A stretch of DNA of 5,053 nt from Saprospiraceae bacterium (GCA_007134625.1 SLKL01000196.1:1-5053); one strand, 5' to 3'; positions 1 to 5,053 are shown, numbered from the stretch's first letter. Notes: generated by a model not told the origin, from the sequence alone. Made by a program: numbers and translations.

Positions 1-1172
1 TTGATGCGGCAAATTATAGGTTGATTTCCGTAGATCCCGATAACAATGATCCTTCCGGTTGGTTTGAAATTATTCCTGAACGTGAAAATTTACTCCGCTC
101 AGTCTCTACCGGGGGCGGTAAGCTTTTTGCCTCTTATCTGGTTGATGCGCAAAGTCAAATTGAAATGATGAATTACGATGGCTCTGATGCCGTTGTTGTG
201 GATTTACCGGGCACCGGAAGTGCTGGTGGTTTCTCAGGCGGAAAAGATCAACAAACCCTGTTTTATGGATTTACCTCTTTTTTGTATCCTTCTACTATTT
301 TTAGTTTCAATATTGAGACCGGTGTGTCAGAAGAGTATTTTGAAAGTGGATTGGACTTTGACCCGGAAGAGTTTGTAGAAAAACAAATTTTTTACGAGAG
401 TAAAGACGGTACAAGTGTACCCATGTTTATTGTCCATAAAAAAGGAATTGAATTAGATGGCAACAATCCTACCCTACTTTATGCTTATGGTGGTTTTAAC
501 ATCAGTCTTACACCCAGTTTTTCTGCCTCAAATTTACTTTTATTAGAAAATGGCGGAGTTTATGCATTGGCAAATATACGCGGAGGTGGTGAATATGGGA
601 AGGATTGGCACAGAGCGGGAATGCTGGAAAACAAACAAAATGTATTTGATGACTTTATCGCTGCCGCTGAATACCTGATAGACGAAGGATATACGAGCTC
701 CGAAAAGCTTGGAATTATTGGAGGCTCCAATGGCGGACTACTTGTTGCCGCATGCAAGGTTCAGAGGCCTGAATTGTTTTCAGTTGTTTTTCCGAGAGTT
801 GGTGTATTGGATATGTTAAGGTACCATGTGTTTACGGTTGGTAAAGGTTGGATTCCGGAGTATGGATCATCAGATGATCCCGATCAGTTTGAATTTCTTT
901 ACGCCTACTCCCCTCTTCACAATCTTGAAGAAGGTGTGGAATATCCAGCAACTTTAATCATGACTGCTGATCACGACGACAGAGTTGTTCCATCACATTC
1001 TTTCAAATACGCTGCTGAAATGCAAAGAGTACATTCCGGCGATGCACCTGCATTGATTCGCATTGACACAGATGCAGGACACGGTGCAGGTAAACCTATT
1101 TCAAAAATAATAGAGGAGCAAACGGATATCTGGTCCTTTTTCTTCTTTAATACACAGACGAGTTTGAATTAG
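1..1172 (+). CDS. Prolyl oligopeptidase (S9A), 3' part, truncated by window edge
   Basis: This is a serine peptidase that cleaves short peptides after proline. The frame is open to the left edge (first full codon at 3), so the first TTG at 21 is not the true start. About 390 of the roughly 700 residues usual for the family are present: the last part of the beta-propeller, then the alpha/beta-hydrolase domain. The nucleophile serine lies in GGSNGG (codon 726-728), the aspartate in ADHDDRVVP (975-977) and the histidine in AGHGAGKP (1080-1082). The oxyanion tyrosine of YAYGGFNIS (486-488) and the S1-pocket tryptophan and tyrosine of GWIPEYG (849-851, 861-863) match mammalian PREP, as does KDGTSVPMFIVHKKGI, so proline specificity is probably kept. 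Cellular location cannot be judged because the N-terminus is missing. The frame ends at TAG 1170-1172, and no convincing terminator follows. Identification rests on recall of the PREP sequence. Confidence 0.96.
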   Translation, partial: DAANYRLISVDPDNNDPSGWFEIIPERENLLRSVSTGGGKLFASYLVDAQSQIEMMNYDGSDAVVVDLPGTGSAGGFSGGKDQQTLFYGFTSFLYPSTIFSFNIETGVSEEYFESGLDFDPEEFVEKQIFYESKDGTSVPMFIVHKKGIELDGNNPTLLYAYGGFNISLTPSFSASNLLLLENGGVYALANIRGGGEYGKDWHRAGMLENKQNVFDDFIAAAEYLIDEGYTSSEKLGIIGGSNGGLLVAACKVQRPELFSVVFPRVGVLDMLRYHVFTVGKGWIPEYGSSDDPDQFEFLYAYSPLHNLEEGVEYPATLIMTADHDDRVVPSHSFKYAAEMQRVHSGDAPALIRIDTDAGHGAGKPISKIIEEQTDIWSFFFFNTQTSLN

Positions 1173-1331
1173 GTTGAAAAAGGTCTTTTTGGGCTTTACA
1201 GGGTTTTTATGAAATTGCGTTGCGGATCAATGCGTAAGGAAGGGATAGGGTTAACCTATAAGGTTAGCGGGAGATTTCAATCATAATCCTCTTCATGCCC
1301 TTTAATTTCTTAATGGTTTTGAAAAGAATTT

Positions 1332-1429
1332 GAACGCCGAACAAGGAACACCGATTGACGATTTACGAAGTATCTATTGAATAAAATGAATTTAGATCAG
1401 TAATTCTTAATGCAATCCTTAATGAGCCT
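1332..1429. repeat. Intergenic direct repeat, copy 1
   Basis: This copy begins with GAACGCCGAA, then runs from AAGGAACACCGATT (1343) to AATGAGCCT (1429). Across the 87 bases from 1343 to 1429 it matches copy 2 (1497-1583) at 80 positions by hand alignment, with no gaps. Several differences are A/G or C/T transitions. The unit has no terminal inverted repeats and no conserved reading frame. The short elements GAAC and CTTAATG recur inside it. It resembles the dispersed intergenic repeats of Bacteroidota genomes; that resemblance is a recollection, not a search result. Confidence 0.8.
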
Positions 1430-1458
1430 TAATCTCTTATTGTTATTGTTAATAATTG

Positions 1459-1583
1459 GAACGCCGAATCTCGTTACATTCTGTCCCGAGACAGGCAAGG
1501 AACACCGATTAGCGATTTGCGAAGTATTTATTGAATGAAATGAATTTAGATCTGTGATTCTTAATGCAATCCTTAATGAGCCT
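1459..1583. repeat. Intergenic direct repeat, copy 2, with 28-nt insert
   Basis: This is the second copy of the repeat, with the same opening GAACGCCGAA (1459-1468) and the same 87-base core (1497-1583). Copy 1 has a single C between these two blocks, whereas this copy has 28 bases (1469-1496). The extra segment holds a near-palindrome at 1481-1494: CTGTC, loop CCGA, GACAG. Similarity continues a little past 1583, where both copies run into a CTTA/TCTTA-rich tail. The offset between copies is 127 bases at the left end and 154 in the core. Confidence 0.8.
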
Positions 1584-1647
1584 ATATTTCTTAATATTTT
1601 TTGAAATTTAGATTGAGTTTTGGTTATTGATCCTTTTCCCATTTCTC

Positions 1648-1812
1648 TCAGTGCTCTGTTAATAGGATCAAGGCATCCTTTAAGTTCTCTGGACTCTTCT
1701 CCAGCAGTGAATAACCCGTGAAATACACAAATGCCGGATTTTGCCCCATCATGGTAGCTATCGAAAATAGGGATAGGAATAGGATTTTGACTATGCTGGT
1801 AATGTTTTTCAT
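1648..1812 (-). CDS. Small putative secreted peptide, 54 aa
   Basis: The frame runs from ATG (1812-1810) to TGA (1650-1648). I do not recognise a family. The N-terminus looks like a Sec signal peptide: MKNITSIVK gives a basic n-region, residues about 9-20 (ILFLSLFSIAT) a hydrophobic core, and cleavage is plausible near MMGQ-N (residue 24). The mature part would be about 30 residues and ends in LLEKSPENLKDAL (36-48) plus a short tail. That motif recurs in the broken frame just upstream (LEDSPQNLKENL), which argues for protein-level conservation rather than a chance frame. No Shine-Dalgarno sequence is seen before the start, as is usual in Bacteroidota. The frame ends where the repeat-rich region begins, so it may be the 5' remnant of a longer secreted protein. 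It is uncertain whether the product is made. Confidence 0.45.
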   Translation of the reverse strand: MKNITSIVKILFLSLFSIATMMGQNPAFVYFTGYSLLEKSPENLKDALILLTEH

Positions 1813-1825
1813 TTGGAGTGGGATT

Positions 1826-1991
1826 TTAGTTGATGTTGATAGAAATTACGCTGGACATCTGCGAGAACCCGCCGTCGTAGTGGCGGGCGATGATGCGGTA
1901 TTCGGGAGTGCTGCACACAGGGAACCACCTGCTCCATTAGGTTTTCCTTTAAGTTCTGCGGGCTGTCTTCTAGGAATATCCCGTCTATAGA
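1826..1991 (-). pseudogene. Frameshifted remnant of an unknown small protein
   Basis: Two minus-strand frames must be joined to read this stretch as protein. The first (from 1991, directly after an in-frame TAG at 1994-1992) reads IDGIFLEDSPQNLKENLMEQ. The second reads RWFPVCSTPEYRIIARHYD and then GGFSQMSSVISININ, to TAA (1828-1826). The switch is a one-base shift and must lie downstream of about 1937, because the second frame has a TAA at 1939-1937. There is no start codon ahead of the first part. LEDSPQNLKENL matches LEKSPENLKDAL of the intact neighbour at 8 of 14 positions over a slightly longer stretch, and the DNA beneath shares the 13-mer AGAACTTAAAGGA. The segment is GC-rich (about 65% at 1861-1920), unlike its surroundings. 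The family is unknown. Confidence 0.4.
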
Positions 1992-2022
1992 CTAAATTAT
2001 AAAATAACTGTCCAAATGATAG

Positions 2023-2352
2023 TTAATGATTAATCAAATAATCACATAACCTTAAATCCTTCTCGTATATAAAATAAGTGGTAAAAAATGAAGACAAAGG
2101 AATTTGCCGGATTTTTATCATGCTATTGTCATACATGGTAACTAAGCCCGGATAATTGTGATTAATATCAATGTAATTTAAATTTTCATACCAGTGACAA
2201 GCTACCATGACAGCAATATTATTTTTAACCTTAAATGCAATTCTCATTTTTCGATCAAAATGATAAAATGAATCAACTGATCCTTCAACAATATTAAAGC
2301 AACAAACGCTAGTTGTCCTTCCTCCGGATTGGAATTTTTTAGTTTCAATTAA
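2023..2352 (-). pseudogene. Downstream part of a stop-split reading frame, 109 codons
   Basis: This frame continues directly, in the same phase, after the TAA that ends the 54-codon frame upstream, and runs 109 codons to TAA at 2025-2023. Its first ATG is at 2247, leaving 74 residues; the 35 codons before that (including KKFQSGGRTTSVCCFN and VEGSVDSFYHFDRK) also read like protein and have no ATG, GTG or TTG start in phase. This suggests a broken or truncated gene rather than a free-standing 74-residue one. The later part includes FKVKNNIAVMVACHWYENL and FFTTYFIYEKDLRLCDYL, rich in aromatic residues. No family is recognised. Base composition is very AT-rich. The alternative is an independent gene starting at the internal ATG 2247. 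Confidence 0.4.
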
Positions 2353-2517
2353 TTAGCAAAAAAGAGAAATATCCATAAATAATGAATCTATAATTTGCGG
2401 TCTATTTTCTAATCTATCAATTCTTTCATCAATAAGCGAGAATTTTAAGTGTATTAGAAACCCTATTAAAAGAGTCACAAATAAAATAGGCACTAAAAAA
2501 TCATTTTTAAATTCCAT
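2353..2517 (-). CDS. Small single-span membrane protein, 54 aa
   Basis: The frame runs from ATG (2517-2515) to TAA (2355-2353). It begins 8 bases after the stop of the 80-residue frame upstream, which suggests co-translation. Residues about 7-24 (FLVPILFVTLLIGFLIHL) form one clear membrane span. A charged, helix-prone segment follows (SLIDERIDRLENR, 27-39), with leucine and isoleucine spaced as in a short coiled coil. The product would sit in the inner membrane with a short helical tail. The same phase stays open for 109 more codons after the TAA, so this could instead be the 5' part of a 163-codon gene split by a nonsense mutation. No family is recognised. Confidence 0.45.
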   Translation of the reverse strand: MEFKNDFLVPILFVTLLIGFLIHLKFSLIDERIDRLENRPQIIDSLFMDISLFC

Positions 2518-2525
2518 AATACATC

Positions 2526-2768
2526 TTAAAAACCAAGTTTAAAAACATAAAAGTAATTAGAAGCTATATCTCGATAAGATCTATCTTTTGTTGGAATTTC
2601 TTCAGTTAGCAACCTCAGCTCACCGAATGGTGTCCAAATAGCCTTAAGAGATCCCCCTTTGAAAAAACCATACTGAGGACCCCATTGACCTGAAATCCCC
2701 AACGAAAACCCACACCAAAAAGGGCCAGCTTCATTTGATCTAATGTTCTGAATATCCAAATTTAACAT
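2526..2768 (-). CDS. Hypothetical protein, 80 aa
   Basis: I do not recognise this protein. It has ATG at 2768-2766 and TAA at 2528-2526. It starts 29 bases after the deaminase stop on the same strand and lies 8 bases before the next small frame, so it may be the second gene of that transcript. The middle is rich in glycine and aromatic residues (GPFWCGFSLGISGQWGPQYG, about 16-35) and the C-terminus is charged, then aromatic (SYRDIASNYFYVFKLGF). The phase is also open for 15 codons upstream of the ATG (to a TGA at 2816-2814, inside the deaminase 3' end), reading GYWGVVYGSSLGLLL with no start codon. That hydrophobic run could be chance, or the remains of a longer protein that lost its 5' end. 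No Shine-Dalgarno sequence is seen. Confidence 0.5.
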   Translation of the reverse strand: MLNLDIQNIRSNEAGPFWCGFSLGISGQWGPQYGFFKGGSLKAIWTPFGELRLLTEEIPTKDRSYRDIASNYFYVFKLGF

Positions 2769-2797
2769 TAATAATAAACCTAAACTACTCCCATAAA

Positions 2798-3241
2798 CTA
2801 CTCCCCAATATCCTCATTCCAAATCTCCGGAAAATTAGCGATAAACTCCCCCATCATTTTAATGGTTTCTTCGTCATTTAGGACTACCACTTCTACCCCA
2901 CTTTCTTTTAATAGGTTTTCTGCTCCCTTGAAATTTTGATTCTCCCCGATAATGACCTTGGGAATTTCATACAGCAAAATAGCTCCTGTGCACATAGAAC
3001 AGGGAGAAAGTGTTGTATATAGTACCGAGTTACGGTAAACAGATGCTTTTTGTCTGCCGGCATTTTCGAATGCATCCATCTCCCCATGAAGGATTGGACT
3101 CCCCTTTTGAATGCGTTGATTGTGTCCACGACCAATAATCTTTCCTTCATGAACAATCACAGAACCTATTGGTATTCCGCCGGACTTCAAACCTTTCTTG
3201 GCTTCTTCTAAAGCTGCACTGTAGAAGCTATCTCTTCTCAT
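2798..3241 (-). CDS. Yeast-type cytosine deaminase (zinc-dependent), 147 aa
   Basis: This is predicted to hydrolyse cytosine to uracil and ammonia in pyrimidine salvage, acting in the cytosol as a small zinc enzyme. The fold is that of the CMP/dCMP deaminase superfamily. HGE (H52, E54) supplies a zinc ligand and the proton-shuttling glutamate, and PCSMC supplies C81 and C84. The sequence follows yeast Fcy1 closely, as recalled: GGIPIG, GRGHNQR (N41, the base-contacting asparagine), LYTTLSPCSMCTGAI, GENQNFK (F104) and the C-terminal W..EDIGE (W141, D144) that closes over the base. TadA and guanine deaminases lack that tail. Length is close to Fcy1's 158. The start is MRRDSF at 3241; an earlier start is unlikely because the upstream terminator ends only 34 bases away. 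A loose promoter-like TTATTTTG lies at 3274-3267. Activity on related bases cannot be excluded. Confidence 0.88.
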   Translation of the reverse strand: MRRDSFYSAALEEAKKGLKSGGIPIGSVIVHEGKIIGRGHNQRIQKGSPILHGEMDAFENAGRQKASVYRNSVLYTTLSPCSMCTGAILLYEIPKVIIGENQNFKGAENLLKESGVEVVVLNDEETIKMMGEFIANFPEIWNEDIGE

Positions 3242-3275
3242 TCAGGACTTTTTAAAACATAGTTCTCAAAATAAA

Positions 3276-3311
3276 AAACAGGTCGGCTGCAATTTAGACA
3301 CCGACCTGTTT
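3276..3311 (-). terminator. Strong intrinsic terminator, bidirectional in form
   Basis: An 11-bp perfect stem, AAACAGGTCGG (3276-3286) with CCGACCTGTTT (3301-3311), has a 14-base loop. On the minus strand the stem is followed at once by TTTTTTATTTT, so it should end the M28 peptidase transcript, whose stop is at 3359. On the plus strand TTTTTTTT follows at 3314-3321, so it could act in both directions, although no plus-strand gene is seen before it. It separates the peptidase transcript from the deaminase. Confidence 0.9.
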
Positions 3312-3358
3312 AGTTTTTTTTCAATAAAAAGAAGATTTACCTTATGATCTAAAAAGGC

Positions 3359-5023
3359 TTACCTTCTATCAGCTTGTCTGATAGCTCTGAATTCTGAAAT
3401 TTTGTTCCATTCAGGCCATTTGTCACTGTTAGCAATATCCACACCAAAACGTAAGAAAAACTCACCATCCTGTGCAATAGCTCTCATGTCCCAGGTTTCG
3501 GGATTATAAACATCACCCGGCTGATGATAGTATTTACGCAAATACTCGGCTCTTAAAGGTTCACCAACTTCTCTTCCGCCATCAACAAGATCAGTTCCTC
3601 CAAGAGCATAAAAGGCCGGCACTCCAACTTTAGCAAAACTAAATTGATCTGATCGATAAAAGAATCCTTTCTCAGGTTCCTGATCGGGGACAACATAACG
3701 ACCTTGGGTGTCTGCAATGTCTTTAGCCCAATCTACCAGCTCATTTTGGTCGTATCCCATTACAATCAAATCGTTAGTTGGTCCGAAAGGGAAAATTCCA
3801 TCAACATTCAAATTGGCAACAGTTTGACTTGTTGGGTATATCGGATTGTTGGCATAATAGGATGAGCCGAGTAGTCCTTGCTCCTCAGCAGTTACCCACA
3901 AAAACACAAGTGATCTTTCAGGTCTTTCATCCATATTCTGAACAATTCTCGCGATTTCAAGTAAAATAGCAGTCCCTGTAGCATTGTCAACAGCTCCATT
4001 GTAAATACTGTCTCCATCAATTGGAGCCCTTACTCCCAGGTGATCCCAGTGGGTACTGTAAACAATATACTCTTCAGGTCTTTCTGATCCCTCGACAATG
4101 GCTACCACGTTCTGCGATACTCCCCTTTCAAAAGTATTTTTCATTTTTGCAGAAGTCTTTAAACCTAGCGGTACCGGCTCAAAATCAGGCGAAAGTGCTG
4201 CCTGTAGCATTTCTTCTTTATCAAGTCCGGCAGCACTCATCAATTGCTCTGCCACAGGGTAAGTAATCCAACCTTGGAGTGGCGACCTTTCTATAGCTCC
4301 TTCAGGAAGATCCAATTGCATTTTAGCACCGGACCATGATGTTTCCACTACATTCCAACCGTAACCGGCGGGATCGTCATTGTGAACAATAATAACGCCA
4401 GCAGCACCTTGTCTTGCAGCCTCTTCATATTTGTAGGTCCATCTTCCATAGTAAGTCATGGCGTTTCCGGTAAACAGCTCACTATCTTCATCCATATAAA
4501 AACCGGGGTCATTTACCAGCACTACTGCAATTTTACCCTCCATATCAATTCCTTCATAGTCATTCCAACCATATTCAGGAGCTACCACACCAAAACCACA
4601 AAATACCAATTCAGCATCTTCAACAACTATTTCATCCTGCAATAATTGAGAGTAGATAACGAAATCGCTCCCGTTATTTAATACAATGTCCTCATCACCT
4701 CCGCGAAATACCATGTTATCATCAGTTGTAGAAGAAACCGTTACTAATCCGACCTCCTGGAAGAAGCTCCCATGATTACCTGGTTGAATTCCCATTTGTG
4801 AAAGTTCATTTTCAAGATATGCTAAAGTGAGGTCTTCCCCTACGGTCATTGGCATCCTCCCCATAAATTCATCTGAAGCCAATGTTTCAATATGTCTCTC
4901 CAGATTGTCAATACTCAAATCAAAGGTTAGTAATTCAATTTCTTTTTCATCAGTTGCCTCTCCACAAGAGTAAAAAAGAAGAAAGGGAAGCAGTCCTAGT
5001 AATGCTAAATATTGCTTTTTCAT
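3359..5023 (-). CDS. M28 family metallo-aminopeptidase lipoprotein with PA domain, 554 aa
   Basis: This is a predicted two-zinc exopeptidase that removes N-terminal residues from peptides outside the cytoplasm. MKKQYLALLGLLPFLLFYSC is a type II signal peptide with its lipobox ending at C20, followed by an acidic linker (GEATDEKE), so the protein should be lipid-anchored. A protease-associated domain lies at about 135-255 (VFCGFGVVAPEYGWNDYEG, then GAAGVIIVHND). The catalytic domain follows from about 303. Its metal ligands and catalytic residues are all visible: H325 (STHWDHLG), D346 (GAVDNATGTA), E380 and E381 (VTAEEQGLLGS), D408 (NLNVDGI) and H500 (YYHQPGD). Length is normal for PA-containing M28 enzymes. 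The ATG at 5023 is preferred because it gives the complete lipoprotein signal and lies 17 bases from a TATATTTG box. It appears monocistronic, with a strong terminator after its stop. Substrate preference cannot be read from the sequence. Confidence 0.95.
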   Translation of the reverse strand: MKKQYLALLGLLPFLLFYSCGEATDEKEIELLTFDLSIDNLERHIETLASDEFMGRMPMTVGEDLTLAYLENELSQMGIQPGNHGSFFQEVGLVTVSSTTDDNMVFRGGDEDIVLNNGSDFVIYSQLLQDEIVVEDAELVFCGFGVVAPEYGWNDYEGIDMEGKIAVVLVNDPGFYMDEDSELFTGNAMTYYGRWTYKYEEAARQGAAGVIIVHNDDPAGYGWNVVETSWSGAKMQLDLPEGAIERSPLQGWITYPVAEQLMSAAGLDKEEMLQAALSPDFEPVPLGLKTSAKMKNTFERGVSQNVVAIVEGSERPEEYIVYSTHWDHLGVRAPIDGDSIYNGAVDNATGTAILLEIARIVQNMDERPERSLVFLWVTAEEQGLLGSSYYANNPIYPTSQTVANLNVDGIFPFGPTNDLIVMGYDQNELVDWAKDIADTQGRYVVPDQEPEKGFFYRSDQFSFAKVGVPAFYALGGTDLVDGGREVGEPLRAEYLRKYYHQPGDVYNPETWDMRAIAQDGEFFLRFGVDIANSDKWPEWNKISEFRAIRQADRR

Positions 5024-5040
5024 GTCAGTTGATTTTTTTG

Positions 5041-5048
5041 CAAATATA
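5041..5048 (-). promoter_or_regulatory. Bacteroidota-type -7 promoter box for the M28 peptidase
   Basis: The minus strand reads TATATTTG, a full match to the TAnnTTTG box used by the Bacteroidota primary sigma factor, ending 17 bases before the ATG. Transcription would begin within about the next 5-7 bases, giving a very short leader of about 10 bases without a Shine-Dalgarno sequence. The partner TTTG near -33 would lie beyond the window edge, so half the promoter cannot be checked. Confidence 0.55.
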
Positions 5049-5053
5049 TAAAA

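Larger units (their letters stand above)
1173..1647. other. Non-coding stretch with duplicated repeat
   Basis: No credible gene is seen on either strand between the oligopeptidase stop and the first minus-strand small frame. The stretch holds two long copies of an intergenic repeat (listed separately) and a degenerate third piece around 1280-1331 that resembles their shared ends. A small stem-loop lies at 1252-1266: TAACCT, loop ATA, AGGTTA, extendable by one wobble and one G-C pair. It has no T-run and so is not an obvious terminator. This is a convergent intergenic region, with the flanking genes pointing towards each other, so read-through control would be expected, but no strong hairpin plus T-tract is visible. 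Confidence 0.7.

Noticed and set aside
1177..1190. AAAAAGGTCTTTTT as a terminator for the oligopeptidase
   Set aside because: At most five A-T pairs around a four-base loop would be far too weak to act as an intrinsic terminator.
1209..1286. 25-residue plus-strand frame after the oligopeptidase
   Set aside because: It is too short, has no motif, ribosome site or context, and lies in repeat-like intergenic sequence.
1332..1583. CRISPR array
   Set aside because: There are only two long imperfect copies with unequal spacing, no spacers and no cas genes.
1397..1642. 81-codon minus-strand frame
   Set aside because: It runs through both repeat copies and the inserted hairpin. Its sequence comes from the repeats, it has no protein character, and its start overlaps the tail of the peptide frame in another phase.
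1868..1887. GC hairpin CCCGCC / GGCGGG
   Set aside because: There is no T-run, and the bases fall within the readable ARHYDGG protein segment, so it is probably incidental to coding.
1809..1937. 42-codon minus-strand frame with an ATGA overlap to the peptide start
   Set aside because: The overlap looks like translational coupling, but the product is an arginine-, proline- and histidine-rich string, while the neighbouring phase reads as ordinary protein.
1718..1990. 90-codon plus-strand frame
   Set aside because: It is antisense to the signal-peptide frame and the frameshifted fragment. Its alanine-, valine- and proline-rich second half is a by-product of the GC-rich stretch, and the minus-strand readings share a motif while this one shows none.
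1983..1992. Perfect palindrome GTCTATAGAC at the composition boundary
   Set aside because: A 10-base palindrome is expected several times by chance in 5 kb, and no direct repeat or target duplication flanks it.
2908..3156. 82-codon minus-strand frame inside the deaminase
   Set aside because: It is an out-of-phase shadow of a gene with clear catalytic motifs.
2798..3241. TadA tRNA adenosine deaminase
   Set aside because: The HGE/PCSMC core is shared, but the GHNQR region, GENQNF and the C-terminal W..EDIGE follow yeast cytosine deaminase.
3778..4645. Plus-strand frames opposite the M28 peptidase
   Set aside because: All lie antisense to a complete gene with every metal ligand present, and none shows protein features.

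Overview
The window looks like chromosomal DNA from a member of the Bacteroidota (Cytophagales-like) or a close relative such as Balneolota. The evidence is indirect. There is a perfect TAnnTTTG-type promoter box (TATATTTG) just upstream of the peptidase start, starts lack a purine-rich Shine-Dalgarno sequence, base composition is AT-leaning, one peptidase is a lipoprotein, and the two peptidase types present are common in that group. No rRNA, tRNA or phylogenetic marker is present, so the assignment is an inference.

Layout. Positions 1-1172 (+) hold the 3' part of a prolyl oligopeptidase (family S9A), cut by the left window edge, with its catalytic triad intact. Positions 1173-1647 are non-coding and carry two copies of an intergenic repeat (80 of 87 positions identical across the core), the second with a 28-nt hairpin-bearing insert. 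Positions 1648-2768 hold short minus-strand reading frames, some intact and some broken: a 54-residue peptide with a signal sequence (1648-1812), a frameshifted fragment sharing a protein motif with it (1826-1991), a 163-codon reading frame split by one in-frame TAA (2023-2517), and an 80-residue hypothetical protein (2526-2768). Composition swings sharply here, from about 65% GC at 1861-1920 to about 23-28% GC in the sampled lines between 2041 and 2400. Positions 2798-3241 (-) encode a zinc deaminase that reads as a yeast-type cytosine deaminase rather than TadA. Positions 3276-3311 form a strong terminator. Positions 3359-5023 (-) encode a complete lipoprotein aminopeptidase of family M28 with a protease-associated domain insertion, and its promoter box is at 5041-5048.

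How the parts relate. The two peptidases both fit peptide scavenging, but they lie on opposite strands about 2.2 kb apart and there is no sign that they are co-regulated. The deaminase would serve pyrimidine salvage. The small frames directly downstream of it (29-nt and 8-nt gaps, same strand) could be read from the same transcript. The most unusual part is 1.3-2.8 kb, which resembles a decaying accessory patch of gene fragments and dispersed repeats. I see no recognisable defence system, CRISPR array, transposase, integrase or RNA gene, and I do not claim a new system. The small split and duplicated frames are the best candidates for a second look.
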